Positions 43,731 to 52,783 are shown, counted from the stretch's first letter. The stretch: 64,000 nt of DNA from JAIOPA01 sp046076045 (GCA_046076045.1 JBJTRI010000119.1:1-64000); one strand, 5' to 3'. Notes: generated by a model from the letters alone, not told the origin. Made by a program: numbers and translations.

Positions 43731-45026
43731 ATGCCCTTCGCCTCACTGGGTCTGCCCGCCGCCCTGCTGCGCGGCGTCCGCGCCGCCGGTTACCAGACCC
43801 CCACCCCGGTCCAGGCCCGGGCCATCCCGCTCGTGCTCGAGGGGGGAGACGTGGTCGCCGCCGCCCAGACCGGCAGCGGCAAGACCGCCGCCTTCGTGCT
43901 GCCCATCCTCGCCCAGTTGCTCGACCGCCCGCGCGCGCTGCGGGCGCTGGTGCTCGCGCCCACCCGCGAGCTCGCCGCCCAGATCGAGACCGCGGCCCGT
44001 GACCTCGCGCGCTTCACCAAGCTCAAGGTGGGAGTGGTGCACGGTGGCGTGAACATCGGCCCGCACGAGCGCATGCTGCGCGGCGAGGGCGTGGACATGC
44101 TGGTCGCCACGCCGGGCCGCCTGCTCGACCTGTATGGTCGGCAGAGCGTGGTGTTCGACGACATCGAGGTGCTCGTGCTCGACGAGGCCGACCGCATGGT
44201 GGACATGGGGTTCGCGCCCGACCTGAAGCGCATCCTGTCGCTGCTGCCCGACGACCGGCAGACGCTGCTGTTCTCGGCCACCATGCCGCCGGCGCTCAAC
44301 GACGTGGCCAAGCAGGCGCTCTACGATCCGGTGCGCGTGGACCTGGCCCCGCAGACGCGGCCCGCGGCCGGCATCACGCAGGCCGTCTACCCCGTGTCGC
44401 GACCGCTCAAGACCGACCTGCTCGACACCCTGTTGCGGCGCACCCCGACCGACGGCGTCATCGTGTTCGCACGCACCAAGCGCGGTGCCGAGCGACTCGC
44501 GCGACAGCTCGAGAAGCGCGGGCACGCGGTGGCCGCGCTGCACGGGGACCGCTCGCAGTCGCAGCGCGAGCGCGCGCTGCGCGACCTCAAGCGCGGGCGC
44601 GTCGAGGTGCTGGTCGCCACCGACATCGCCTCGCGCGGCATCGACGTCGAGGACCTCACGCACGTCATCAACTACGACGTGCCGGTGACGCCCGAGGACT
44701 ACGTGCACCGCATCGGTCGTACCGGGCGCGCGGATGCCACCGGTGACGCGTTCACGCTCATGTCGCCCGAGGAGGACCGCGACATGAAGGCGATCGAGCG
44801 CTTCATCGGTCGCAGCATCGCGCGCGTCACCCTGCCCGACTTCGACTACCGCAAGGCCCCGACGCCGCAGGGTGGCGAGGACCGCGGTGGGCGCGGGGGG
44901 AGCGGTGCGCGCGAGCACGGCTCGGTGTCGCGTCCGGCCGCCCCGGCAACGCCCGCGGCGCCCTCGGGTCCGGTGCACGGTCGGCGCCCGAAGCGCGAGG
45001 CTCCCGGCGGCCGTCGTCGTCGCTGA
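43731..45026 (+). CDS. DEAD-box ATP-dependent RNA helicase (RhlE-type)
   Basis: A 431-residue cytoplasmic RNA helicase. In order: the Q-motif region (YQTPTPVQARAIP), Walker A AQTGSGKTAAF, PTRELAAQ, TPGRLLDL, DEAD in VLDEADRMVDMGF, SAT, VIVFARTKRGAERLARQL, ATDIASRGIDV and HRIGRTGRA. The two RecA domains are complete. The last 60 residues are Gly/Arg/Pro-rich and basic, an RNA-binding tail typical of RhlE/CsdA-like proteins. It remodels structured RNA, often in ribosome assembly or cold response. The ATG at 43731 is the start because the Q motif follows closely. Confidence 0.93.
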   Translation: MPFASLGLPAALLRGVRAAGYQTPTPVQARAIPLVLEGGDVVAAAQTGSGKTAAFVLPILAQLLDRPRALRALVLAPTRELAAQIETAARDLARFTKLKVGVVHGGVNIGPHERMLRGEGVDMLVATPGRLLDLYGRQSVVFDDIEVLVLDEADRMVDMGFAPDLKRILSLLPDDRQTLLFSATMPPALNDVAKQALYDPVRVDLAPQTRPAAGITQAVYPVSRPLKTDLLDTLLRRTPTDGVIVFARTKRGAERLARQLEKRGHAVAALHGDRSQSQRERALRDLKRGRVEVLVATDIASRGIDVEDLTHVINYDVPVTPEDYVHRIGRTGRADATGDAFTLMSPEEDRDMKAIERFIGRSIARVTLPDFDYRKAPTPQGGEDRGGRGGSGAREHGSVSRPAAPATPAAPSGPVHGRRPKREAPGGRRRR

Positions 45027-45038
45027 CGACGGTCGCCG

Positions 45039-46388
45039 CTAGTCGCGACCGCCCGGGAAGCGCATGCCCCGCAGCTCGCGGTAGAGCCGCACCGCGTAGG
45101 GGTCGGTCATGCCCGCGATGTGGTCGGTGATGCGCACGAGCTGCTCGTAGCGCGTGCCGCCGTCGGCGATCACCGCCGAGCGCAGTTGGCGCTGGTGGTC
45201 GCCGCGCAGCGAGCCCGGGGTGAGCAGCGCGGTGACGAAGCAGTCGAGCAGGCCCTGGATGGCTTCCGCGCCCGCCAGCTCCATCTTGAGCACGTCGCGC
45301 GCCTCGTAGCACTGCGCGGCGCACACCCGCTCGACCTCGCGCAACTCGCCGGCGTGCGGGATGTGGCGGCGCAACTCCTCGTCGAACGTGCCCGCGAGGA
45401 TGCCGTCCATGTGGGCGATGAACGCGTCGGCCAGCTCGTGCACGAGCGTGTCGATCGCGCGCGCGCGCAACCAGTCCGCGCGGTCGAGCCGGTCGTTGCG
45501 CGCGGTGAGCGGCTCGTGGGCCTCGGCCGACGAGCCGCTCGGACCGGCGAGCGGGCGCACGAGGCGCAGGTACTCGTCCTCGCTCACGTGACGCAGGCGG
45601 AAGCCGTCCTCGAGGTCGAGCAGCAGGTAGGCGACGTCGTCGGCGGCCTCGGTGAGGAACGCGAGCGGATGCCGCGGCCAGTGGTCCACGCCCGCGGTGC
45701 GGCGCTCGAGCCCGAGCGCCTCGGCGGTGCGCTCCCAGGCGGCGAGTTCGTGCGCCATGATGCCGTGCTTCTTGGCGCTTCGGCCGCGGTCGCGCTGCCC
45801 GCCGACCTCGGCGGTGCACGGGTACTTCATGAAGGCACCGAGGGTGGCGTGCGTGAGCCCGAGTCCGCCGCGGCGCGGCGGTTCGAGGCGCGTGAGGATG
45901 CGGAACGCCTGCGCGTTGCCCTCGAAGCGCAGCAGGTCGGCGCGCTCGCGCGCGTCGAGCCCGTCGAGCAGGCCGGCCGGGGCGTGCCGCTCGAAGTACT
46001 CCTGGATGGCGCGCTCGCCGACGTGCCCGAACGGCGGGTTGCCGAGGTCGTGGGCCAGACAGGCGGCCGCGACGCAGTCGCCCACGTCGCGCGGGTCGCG
46101 GCCGGTGGGCAGGGCCACGCCGTGCTCGACCAGTCGGTGGCCGACCAGCGTGCCGAGCGAGCGCCCGATCGTGGCGACCTCGAGGCTGTGCGTGAGTCGC
46201 GAGTGGACGTGGTCGTCCTGCGGCATGGGGAACACCTGCGTCTTGTCGGCGAGCCGGCGGAACGGGCCCGAGAACAGGATGCGGTCATGGTCGCGCTGGA
46301 ACGGCGAGCGGCCCATGGACTCCGCACCGGTCGTGGGACCGGAGCGGGTGGCCGGCAGCAGGTGACGCCATTGGAGGGGGACGGGCAT
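45039..46388 (-). CDS. dgt: Deoxyguanosinetriphosphate triphosphohydrolase
   Basis: A 449-residue HD-domain dNTPase that cleaves dGTP to deoxyguanosine and triphosphate. RSPFQRDHDRILFSGPFRRL and KTQVFP at the N terminus are family blocks, and THSLEVA with LAHDLGNPPFGHVGE supplies the His and His-Asp metal ligands. AFLTEAADDVAYLLLDLEDG carries the late Asp. Length is typical of the Dgt group. I prefer the ATG at 46388, with GGGAG 5 nt upstream, over one four codons earlier. It is divergent from the PEPCK gene and convergent with the helicase gene (12-bp gap). Confidence 0.92.
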   Translation of the reverse strand: MPVPLQWRHLLPATRSGPTTGAESMGRSPFQRDHDRILFSGPFRRLADKTQVFPMPQDDHVHSRLTHSLEVATIGRSLGTLVGHRLVEHGVALPTGRDPRDVGDCVAAACLAHDLGNPPFGHVGERAIQEYFERHAPAGLLDGLDARERADLLRFEGNAQAFRILTRLEPPRRGGLGLTHATLGAFMKYPCTAEVGGQRDRGRSAKKHGIMAHELAAWERTAEALGLERRTAGVDHWPRHPLAFLTEAADDVAYLLLDLEDGFRLRHVSEDEYLRLVRPLAGPSGSSAEAHEPLTARNDRLDRADWLRARAIDTLVHELADAFIAHMDGILAGTFDEELRRHIPHAGELREVERVCAAQCYEARDVLKMELAGAEAIQGLLDCFVTALLTPGSLRGDHQRQLRSAVIADGGTRYEQLVRITDHIAGMTDPYAVRLYRELRGMRFPGGRD

Positions 46389-46434
46389 GGGTACTCCCAA
46401 GGTCTACTCGCGGAACGAGTTGCAGGTGCGGGGT

Positions 46435-46463
46435 TTGCCGCCCGTGCGGCGCGGGACTAGACT
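46435..46463 (+). promoter_or_regulatory. Promoter of pckG
   Basis: TTGCCG at 46435-46440, a 17-bp spacer, and TAGACT at 46458-46463. The -10 hexamer is identical to that of the galT promoter. The leader to the ATG at 46548 would be about 78 nt and includes the stem-loop at 46489-46515. Confidence 0.5.
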
Positions 46464-46488
46464 CGCCGGAACGCACATCGTCGATCCT

Positions 46489-46515
46489 CGGCGGTCCCCC
46501 ACGGGGGAGCCGCCG
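46489..46515 (+). promoter_or_regulatory. Stem-loop in the pckG leader
   Basis: CGGCGG (46489-46494) and CCCCC pair with GGGGG and CCGCCG (46510-46515), with a small internal bulge and a 2-nt gap at the top. It sits between the predicted promoter and the RBS (GGAGAATCC). It could be an attenuator or stability element. Confidence 0.3.
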
Positions 46516-46547
46516 CACACCATAGTGGAAGACCGACCGGAGAATCC

Positions 46548-48350
46548 ATGAGCGCCAATCCGAAGCTCCAGGCCTGGGTCGAGGACCTGCGGGCCATGTG
46601 TGGCCCCGAACGGGTCGTGTGGTGCGACGGCTCGCCCGCCGAGTACCGCGAGATGCTGCGCCTGTTGGTGCAGGCGGGCACCGCCATCCCGCTCGATCCC
46701 GAGAAGCGCCCCGGCAGCGTGTTCGTGCGCTCCGACCCTGCCGACGTGGCACGGGTCGAGGAGTTCACGTTCATCTGCTCGGAGAACGAGGACGACGCCG
46801 GTCCCACGAACCACTGGCGGGACCCGGCCGAGACCAAGCGCATGCTGACCGGGTTGTTCACCGGGGCCATGCAGGGCCGCACCATGTACGTGATCCCTTA
46901 CAGCATGGGGCCCATCGGCTCGGGGATCTCGCGCATCGGCGTCGAGATCACCGACTCGCCCTACGTGGTCGCGAGCATGCACATCATGGCGCGCGTGGGC
47001 ACGCCGGTGCTCGAGGCGCTCGGTGCCAGCGAGGACTTCGTGCGCGGGCTGCACTCGGTCGGCGCCCCGCTGGCCTCGCCGACCGCGCCGGACTCGCCGT
47101 GGCCGTGCAACGCCACCACCAAGTACATCACGCACTTCCCCGAGACTCGCGAGATCTGGTCGTACGGTTCGGGCTACGGCGGCAACGCGCTGCTCGGCAA
47201 GAAGTGCCACGCGCTTCGCATCGCCTCGGTGCAGGCGCGCGACGAGGGCTGGCTGGCCGAGCACATGCTCGTGCTCAAGCTCACCGACCCGAAGGGCGTC
47301 GTCACCTACGTGGCGGCCGCGTTCCCGTCGGCGTGCGGCAAGACCAACCTCGCCATGCTGACGCCGACCATCCCCGGCTGGAAGGTCGAGACGATCGGCG
47401 ACGACATCGCGTGGATGAAGTTCGGGGCCGACGGCCGCCTGTACGCCATCAACCCCGAGGCGGGGTTCTTCGGTGTGGCGCCCGGCACCAGCATGAAGTC
47501 GAACCCCAACGCGATGCGCACCATCACGCGCGACACCCTGTTCACGAACTGCGCGCTCACGCCCGACGGTGACGTGTGGTGGGAGGAGATGGGCCCGCCC
47601 CCGGCGCACCTCACGGACTGGCTGCGCCGACCGTGGACGCCGCAGAGCGGTCGCAAGGCGGCGCACCCGAACGCGCGCTTCTGCGTGCCGGCACGGCAGT
47701 GCCCGGTCGTCGCGCCCGAGTGGGAGGACCCGAAGGGCGTGCCGATCTCGGCGATCCTGTTCGGTGGCCGCCGCGCCACCACGGTGCCGCTCGTGAACGA
47801 GGCGCTGTCGTGGCAGCACGGGACGTTCCTGGGTTCCATCATGAGCAGCGAGACCACGGCGGCCGCGGCCGGCGCGGTCGGCGCGCTGCGTCACGACCCC
47901 ATGGCGATGCTGCCGTTCTGCGGCTACCACATGGGTGACTACTTCGCGCACTGGCTCAAGCTGGGGGCGACCGCCGATGCCCTCAAGCTGCCGCGCATCT
48001 TCTACGTGAACTGGTTCCGCAAGGACGCCGAGGGCCGCTTCCTGTGGCCGGGCTACGGCGAGAACAGTCGCGTGCTCAAGTGGGTCGTCGAGCGCGTGCA
48101 GGGCACGGCGAAGGCGGTGGACACGCCGATCGGGCGTCTGCCCGCCGCGGGTGCGCTCGACCTCTCGGGGCTCGACGTGAGCCCGGCGGCGCTCGAGGAG
48201 CTGATGCGCGTGGACGTCGAGGGTTGGCTCAGCGAGGTGCCGTCCATGCGGGCGCACTTCGACAAGTTCGGCGCCAAGCTGCCGCAGGGGCTGCGCGACG
48301 AGCTCGAGGCCCTGGAGTCGCGCCTGCTCTCGGCCAACGTCGCACGCTGA
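46548..48350 (+). CDS. pckG: Phosphoenolpyruvate carboxykinase (GTP)
   Basis: A 600-residue GTP-dependent PEPCK. It converts oxaloacetate plus GTP to PEP, CO2 and GDP, the entry step of gluconeogenesis. FPSACGKTNLAML near residue 262 is the GTP-type P-loop, with the hyper-reactive cysteine in place. GSGYGGNALLGKKCHALRIAS and IGDDIAWMKFG carry the metal ligands, and NWFRKD lies near the C terminus. Length fits the GTP class rather than the ATP class (about 530). GGAG 6 nt upstream of the ATG. It feeds the sugar and glycogen pathways of this region when cells grow on non-sugar carbon. Own promoter and strong terminator. Confidence 0.95.
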   Translation: MSANPKLQAWVEDLRAMCGPERVVWCDGSPAEYREMLRLLVQAGTAIPLDPEKRPGSVFVRSDPADVARVEEFTFICSENEDDAGPTNHWRDPAETKRMLTGLFTGAMQGRTMYVIPYSMGPIGSGISRIGVEITDSPYVVASMHIMARVGTPVLEALGASEDFVRGLHSVGAPLASPTAPDSPWPCNATTKYITHFPETREIWSYGSGYGGNALLGKKCHALRIASVQARDEGWLAEHMLVLKLTDPKGVVTYVAAAFPSACGKTNLAMLTPTIPGWKVETIGDDIAWMKFGADGRLYAINPEAGFFGVAPGTSMKSNPNAMRTITRDTLFTNCALTPDGDVWWEEMGPPPAHLTDWLRRPWTPQSGRKAAHPNARFCVPARQCPVVAPEWEDPKGVPISAILFGGRRATTVPLVNEALSWQHGTFLGSIMSSETTAAAAGAVGALRHDPMAMLPFCGYHMGDYFAHWLKLGATADALKLPRIFYVNWFRKDAEGRFLWPGYGENSRVLKWVVERVQGTAKAVDTPIGRLPAAGALDLSGLDVSPAALEELMRVDVEGWLSEVPSMRAHFDKFGAKLPQGLRDELEALESRLLSANVAR

Positions 48351-48370
48351 TCCGCATCACCCGGAACACC

Positions 48371-48401
48371 GACGGCGGGGCTCGCAAGGAGTCCCGCCGT
48401 C
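48371..48401. terminator. Hairpin after pckG
   Basis: GACGGCGGGGCTC (48371-48383) pairs with GAGTCCCGCCGTC (48389-48401), one G-U wobble, loop GCAAG. It lies between convergent stops of pckG (48350) and the aminopeptidase (48423) and can serve both. Confidence 0.75.
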
Positions 48402-48422
48402 CGGTCGTTCCGGGGCACGTGC

Positions 48423-49685
48423 TCAGGGGATCGCGGCGGTGAGCACCTCGGGTGCCCCGGTGGTGACGAGCACGTCGTCCTCGATGCGGATGCCACCGAA
48501 GCCGAGCAGCGCGTCCACGCGGTCCCAGCGCACCGCGTCGCGGTGCCGCTGGCGCAGTTCGGCATCCTGCAGCAGCGCCGGGATGAAGTAGATGCCCGGC
48601 TCGACCGTCATCACGTAGCCGGGCTCGAGCGGCAGGTCGGTGCGCAGCATGCCGAGCCCCGGGCGCGTGCTGCGCGTGCGCCCGGGCAGGTAGCCGCTCG
48701 CGTCGCGCACGCCGAGCCCCACCATGTGGCCGAGCCCGTGCGGGAAGAAGAGCGCGTGCGTGTCGCGCTCCACGAGCGAGTCGGGTGAGCCCGTGAGGAT
48801 CCCGAGCTCGACGAGGCCCTCGGCGATGGTGCGTGCGGCGCCCATGTGCAGGTCGCGCCACTCGGCGCCCGGGACGCAGCCGGCGATGGCCTCGCGTTCG
48901 GCACGCAGCACGAGGGCGTGCAGGTCGCGGAAGAACGCGTCGTCGCCCCCGCCGGGCAGGCGGTAGGTGCGCGTGACGTCGGCGGTGTAGCGCGCCACCT
49001 CGGCGCCCGCGTCCACCAGCACCACGTCGCCCGGCTCGGCGCGGCGATCGCCGGGTGTGAAGTGCAGCACGCCCGCGTCGCTGCCCACGCCCACGATGGA
49101 GCCGTAGCCGGTGCGGTCGGCGCCGGCGCGGAAGAACGCCGACTCCAACTCGACCTGCAGTTCGCGCTCGCTCACCCCCGGGCGCAGCGCCTGCACGAGC
49201 GCCTTGAAGCCGGTGGCCGTCGCCTCGCAGGCGCGGCGCAACAGCGCCAGTTCGGCCTCGTCCTTGGGACGGCGTGCGTGCAGCAGGCGCTCGCGGAGTG
49301 CGGCCGTGAGGTCGGGGTCCGCGGTCACGCCGCCCACCGCGCAGCCCAGCATGGCGATCGGGCGTCCGCGACGCGCGGCGAGCCAGCCCTCGAGTTCGGG
49401 GCGCGGCGTGCCGCGGGACTCGGTGCGCCCTTCCCAGACGCGCTCGGCCTGCGTCACCGGCGGCACGAAGTCGGTCCAGCCCGCGCGCGGGTCGAACGCC
49501 AGCACGCTCTCGGGCGTCTCGTGGCCCGCGAGCCACAGGTACTCGCTGTGCGCGAGGAACGGGTAGGTCTGGTCGGCGCCCCCGGGGACGGGGACGGGGG
49601 AGCCCGCGCCCACGAGCACGATGGCGTCGCTCTGGGCCCAGGCCGCAGCGGCGCGTTCGCGCCGTGGGGCGAAGGGGTCGGTCAT
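48423..49685 (-). CDS. pepP: Xaa-Pro aminopeptidase (M24B)
   Basis: A 420-residue pita-bread metallopeptidase that removes N-terminal residues before proline. Metal ligands appear in order: VLVDAGAEVARYTADVTRTY (two Asp), FFPHGLGHMVG (His), MTVEPGIYF (Glu) and IRIEDDVLVT (Glu). The N-terminal creatinase-like domain includes YPFLAHSEYLWLAG, as in PepP. No signal peptide, so cytoplasmic. Convergent with pckG. The extended -10 box at 49692-49700 lies only 6 nt before the ATG, so the mRNA may be leaderless. Confidence 0.92.
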   Translation of the reverse strand: MTDPFAPRRERAAAAWAQSDAIVLVGAGSPVPVPGGADQTYPFLAHSEYLWLAGHETPESVLAFDPRAGWTDFVPPVTQAERVWEGRTESRGTPRPELEGWLAARRGRPIAMLGCAVGGVTADPDLTAALRERLLHARRPKDEAELALLRRACEATATGFKALVQALRPGVSERELQVELESAFFRAGADRTGYGSIVGVGSDAGVLHFTPGDRRAEPGDVVLVDAGAEVARYTADVTRTYRLPGGGDDAFFRDLHALVLRAEREAIAGCVPGAEWRDLHMGAARTIAEGLVELGILTGSPDSLVERDTHALFFPHGLGHMVGLGVRDASGYLPGRTRSTRPGLGMLRTDLPLEPGYVMTVEPGIYFIPALLQDAELRQRHRDAVRWDRVDALLGFGGIRIEDDVLVTTGAPEVLTAAIP

Positions 49686-49691
49686 GCCGGC

Positions 49692-49700
49692 ACTCTAGCA
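49692..49700 (-). promoter_or_regulatory. Extended -10 box TGCTAGAGT before pepP
   Basis: On the minus strand TGCTAGAGT ends 6 nt before the ATG (49685). No -35 hexamer is visible. It closely matches the box at 839-847. Transcription would begin at the start codon. Confidence 0.4.
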
Positions 49701-49728
49701 TCGGGGCGCGGGGGCGCGCCCGGACCCT

Positions 49729-50361
49729 TCACCAGCGCCAGCGCACCTCGGAAGCGCCGCGGCGCGGGACCTCGACGGTGCGGGTGAGGACGCGCCCCCC
49801 GGGCCGCCACGCGCGCAGCGCGTAGCGCCCGGCGGGCAGTTCGGGCAGGCGCCAGCGCCCGGTGCTGTCGGCGATCGCGTAGGCGCGCGACGGCGTCACC
49901 ACCCACCACGACGACTCGTCCGCGTGCAGGTCGCAGCGCAGCTGCACCCGACCCGCGTGGGTCGCACGCAGCGTGTCGAGCGCGCCCGGCGGGCGCTTGC
50001 CACGGTCGAGCATGTGGCCCGCGGTCATGCTGAAGACGCCGTGCCAGAGCCGGTCCTCGTTCGCGATCACGACCTCGCTCCCCACGGGCGTGACCTGCAG
50101 GGCGGGGCGGAAGCGACCGCCGCGGATCGTGATGCGGGGCAGCGGGGGCTCGGGTGGGCGGCGTTGCCAGAACCAGCGTCGCGGCCCGCGTTCGAGCCGC
50201 GCGGCGACCGCGGTCGGGAGCGAGTCCACCCACACCACGCCGGGGGCGCGCCGCCCCGGGCCCGGGCCCTCGATCACGCCCGCCTGCGCGGGCACCGCCA
50301 GACTCGCGAGCAGCCCCACGCCCGTCAGGGCGTTCCGGACCCACCGCGTTCGGGACGTCAT
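49729..50361 (-). CDS. Secreted cupredoxin-like / carboxypeptidase-regulatory-like protein
   Basis: A 210-residue exported protein: signal peptide 1-27 (ending PAQAG), then a plastocyanin-like segment with VGSEVVIANEDRLWHGVFS near residue 90 and VQLRCDLHADESSWWVV near 140. Asn-Glu-Asp, Cys and His are placed as in blue-copper-like 'methylamine utilization' proteins, though the set is incomplete. A carboxypeptidase-regulatory-like beta fold follows (GRWRLPELPAGRYALRAWRPGG). It may bind copper or sugar at the surface. Its start overlaps the VOC gene stop (ATGA). Confidence 0.65.
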   Translation of the reverse strand: MTSRTRWVRNALTGVGLLASLAVPAQAGVIEGPGPGRRAPGVVWVDSLPTAVAARLERGPRRWFWQRRPPEPPLPRITIRGGRFRPALQVTPVGSEVVIANEDRLWHGVFSMTAGHMLDRGKRPPGALDTLRATHAGRVQLRCDLHADESSWWVVTPSRAYAIADSTGRWRLPELPAGRYALRAWRPGGRVLTRTVEVPRRGASEVRWRW

Positions 50362-50741
50362 GCCGGGCGCGCGACCTCGCTCTGGAGCGCGAGCACGTTG
50401 TCCTCGGGGTCGCGCAGGAACGCCATCCACAGGTCGGCATGCGGCATGCGAGCCACGAATGCGGGGTCGCGCTCGAACACCGCGCCGCGCGCGCGCAGTT
50501 CGGCGTGTGCGGCGGCGAGGTCGGCGACGTCGAGGTACAGGATGGAGGACGGATGGTCGAAGCGCGGCTCGCTCGGACGCGTGATCATGAGCCGCACGCC
50601 GGCGAGGTCGAGGAACGACAGGTCGGGCCCGGCCGTGAACAGGAGCGGGAGTCCGAGTACGTCGCGGTACCACACGGTCGCGCGCGCGACGTCGTGGGCG
50701 CGCACCGCGATCTGGGCGAGTCGGCGAACGGGGGTGGGCAT
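50358..50741 (-). CDS. VOC family protein (glyoxalase/bleomycin resistance fold)
   Basis: A 127-residue vicinal-oxygen-chelate protein. LAQIAVRAHDVARATVWYRD at the N terminus and ADLWMAFLRDPEDNVLALQSE at the C terminus are the paired beta-alpha-beta-beta-beta modules. The metal positions are only partly conserved, so the substrate cannot be named. ATG at 50741 is chosen because GGAGG lies 5 nt before it; a GTG four codons upstream would swallow the RBS. Divergent from msrA. Confidence 0.85.
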   Translation of the reverse strand: MPTPVRRLAQIAVRAHDVARATVWYRDVLGLPLLFTAGPDLSFLDLAGVRLMITRPSEPRFDHPSSILYLDVADLAAAHAELRARGAVFERDPAFVARMPHADLWMAFLRDPEDNVLALQSEVARPA

Positions 50742-50852
50742 GACGACCTCCACGGTGGAGCGCGAGCATACACGCGCGCCGGTGCGTCACGTGCATCCCG
50801 GCGCGGATGGCGTAATATCCGCGGACCGTCACCACTTCCGAAGGAGAACCCC

Positions 50853-51407
50853 ATGCCCGCAGCCATGACCGAGGTCGCGACCCTCGCCGGCGGATGCTTC
50901 TGGTGCCTCGAGGCCGTGTTCGAGCGCCTGCAGGGCGTCGAGCGCGTGGTCTCGGGCTACTCGGGGGGCGGCACCGACGCGCCGAGCTATCGCGAGGTGT
51001 GCAGCGGACGCACCGGTCACGCCGAGGTGGTACAGGTCACGTTCGACCCCGCGGTGCTGTCGTATCGCGACGTGCTGGGGTTCTTCTTCGCGTTCCACGA
51101 CCCCACGACGCTCGATCGACAGGGGGCGGACGTGGGCACGCAGTACCGCTCGGCCATCTTCCACCACTCGCCCGAGCAGGAGCGCGTGGCGCGCGAGGTG
51201 ATCGCCGAGCTCGAGTCGTCCGCCGTGTTCCGCGCGCGCATCGTCACCACGGTGGGACCGTTCGACCGGTTCTTCCCCGCCGAGGCGGAGCATCAGGGTT
51301 ACTACTCGCGCAACGCCGCGCAGCCCTACTGTCGCGCGGTCATCGCGCCCAAGGTCGCCAAGCTGCGTGCGCAGTTCGCCCGCCGGCTGCGGCCCGAGCG
51401 CGCCTGA
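50853..51407 (+). CDS. msrA: Peptide-methionine (S)-S-oxide reductase
   Basis: A 184-residue MsrA. LAGGCFWCLEAVFERLQGV places catalytic Cys15 in the GCFWC motif; SGYSGG, GHAEVVQVTFDP and GTQYRSAIF are family blocks. No signal peptide, so this is the cytoplasmic partner of the exported MsrB at 25948. AAGGAG lies 6 nt before the ATG. A TAATAT box at 50813-50818 could be its -10, but I find no matching -35. The CDF exporter gene starts 10 nt after its stop. Confidence 0.95.
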   Translation: MPAAMTEVATLAGGCFWCLEAVFERLQGVERVVSGYSGGGTDAPSYREVCSGRTGHAEVVQVTFDPAVLSYRDVLGFFFAFHDPTTLDRQGADVGTQYRSAIFHHSPEQERVAREVIAELESSAVFRARIVTTVGPFDRFFPAEAEHQGYYSRNAAQPYCRAVIAPKVAKLRAQFARRLRPERA

Positions 51408-51417
51408 GCGGCGCCGC

Positions 51418-52362
51418 GTGATCGTCCCGACCGCACCCGGACGCGACCTGCGGCGCTTCGCGTTGCTCTCGGTGGCCGCTGCGGTGGCCACCATCGCACT
51501 CAAGACGCTGGCCTGGGTGTTCACCGGTTCGGTGGGCCTGCTCTCGGACGCGGTCGAGTCGTTGGTCAACCTCGCCGGTGCCATGCTGGCGCTCGCCATG
51601 TTGGCGGTGGCCGCACGCCCCGAGGACGAGGCGCACCCCTACGGTCACGACAAGGCCGAGTACTTCTCGAGCGCGGTCGAGGGCGTGCTCATCCTGCTCG
51701 CGGGGCTTGCGATCGCGGTGACCGCGGTCCGACGTCTGTGGGCGCCGCGCGAGCTCGAGCAGGTCGGGCTCGGACTCGTGCTGTCGGTGGGGGCCTCGGT
51801 CGTGAACCTCGTGGTCGCGCTCGTGCTGCTGCGCGCCGCGCGCCGTCACCACTCGGTCTCGCTCGAGGCCAACGCACACCACCTGCTCACCGACGTCTGG
51901 ACCTCGGTCGGCGTGTTGGCCGGGGTGTGCGCGGTCCTGCTCACGGGCTGGCGCTGGCTCGACCCGGTCGCGGCCCTCGTGGTGGCGCTCATGATCGTGC
52001 GCACGGCCGTGGACATCATGCGGCGTTCCGTGCACGGGCTCATGGACACGGCGCTCTCGAGCGAGGACCAGGAGCGCCTGCGCCGCGCGCTCGAACCGCA
52101 CCTCGTCGCGCCGGTGCAGGTGCACGCGCTGCGGTCGCGACAGGCCGGGGCGCGGCGGTTCGTGTCGATGCACGTGCTCGTGCCCGGGGACTGGACCGTG
52201 CACCGCGGGCACGCGCTGCTCGAGGCGATCGAGGCCGACATCCGGGTCGCGATCCCCAATGCGGCCGTGCTCACGCACCTCGAGTCGCTCGACGACCCGG
52301 CATCGTGGGACGACGTCACGCTGGACCGTCCGGCGCCGCGGCGCGACGAGGTGGAGCGCTAG
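51418..52362 (+). CDS. Cation diffusion facilitator (CDF) metal exporter
   Basis: A 314-residue inner-membrane metal/proton antiporter. Six hydrophobic segments are visible. LLSDAVESLVNLAGA in TM2 and HHLLTDVWTSVGV in TM5 hold the metal-binding Asp/His residues; HPYGHDKAEYFSS is the conserved TM2-3 loop. The cytoplasmic C-terminal domain (about 205-314) is the CDF ferredoxin-like fold. TM2 has SDAVES (Asp but no His at the start), a FieF-like pattern of Fe/Zn transporters. Starts at GTG 51418, 10 nt after msrA, so co-transcribed with it; both may answer metal or oxidative stress. Confidence 0.88.
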   Translation: MIVPTAPGRDLRRFALLSVAAAVATIALKTLAWVFTGSVGLLSDAVESLVNLAGAMLALAMLAVAARPEDEAHPYGHDKAEYFSSAVEGVLILLAGLAIAVTAVRRLWAPRELEQVGLGLVLSVGASVVNLVVALVLLRAARRHHSVSLEANAHHLLTDVWTSVGVLAGVCAVLLTGWRWLDPVAALVVALMIVRTAVDIMRRSVHGLMDTALSSEDQERLRRALEPHLVAPVQVHALRSRQAGARRFVSMHVLVPGDWTVHRGHALLEAIEADIRVAIPNAAVLTHLESLDDPASWDDVTLDRPAPRRDEVER

Positions 52363-52734
52363 CCCAACGAGGACGCGGCCAGCTGGGCGACGGCGAATGT
52401 CGAGAGCCGCGGCTGAGGGTGAGGGGGCTTGCCGCTGGGCCGGCCCGACCGCATCGCGATGGGTTGCGAGCGTGCTCCGCGTGACGATCCCTAGCGGGGT
52501 GTCCGTCGAGGCCCAGGGCCGCGCGTCCCCGCCCTGAAGTCCCGGACCGACCAGCCCAGAGGTTGCACGCCTCAGGGCTCCGCACCCCGGGGGCGATGTG
52601 GCTCGGACCGCGGGGCGGTGCTCGGGCGCCGAACCGTTCGCGCCTGATGCTCGCGGATTCGTGCGGACCCCTGAACCCTGCGCACCGCAGGATGGAGGTG
52701 CCTGCGCCCGCCACCGCGACCCCATGAAACGCGA
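52363..52734. other. Intergenic region, no gene seen
   Basis: About 370 bases after the CDF gene with no convincing ORF. It contains a 20-nt segment (52453-52472) that recurs at 53905-53924 with two changes; a short hairpin TCGC..GCGA can form within it. Otherwise nothing recognised. Confidence 0.4.
52453..52472. repeat. Dispersed repeat, copy 1
   Basis: ATCGCGATGGGTTGCGAGCG. The second copy at 53905-53924 differs at 2 of 20 positions, and flanking similarity (CGACNG before the core) extends a few bases upstream. In each copy the differences fall inside the same small hairpin with loop TGGG. Confidence 0.45.
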
Positions 52735-52766
52735 AACCCGGCGCCGAGGGGACTCGGCGCCGGGTT
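52735..52766 (-). terminator. Hairpin after the DUF4114-like gene
   Basis: A 14-bp perfect stem AACCCGGCGCCGAG / CTCGGCGCCGGGTT with loop GGGA on the plus strand. It lies just after the minus-strand gene that stops at 52784; read on that strand the stem is followed by a short T-containing stretch. Confidence 0.75.
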
Positions 52767-52783
52767 CGTGGTGAGGCTTGATA

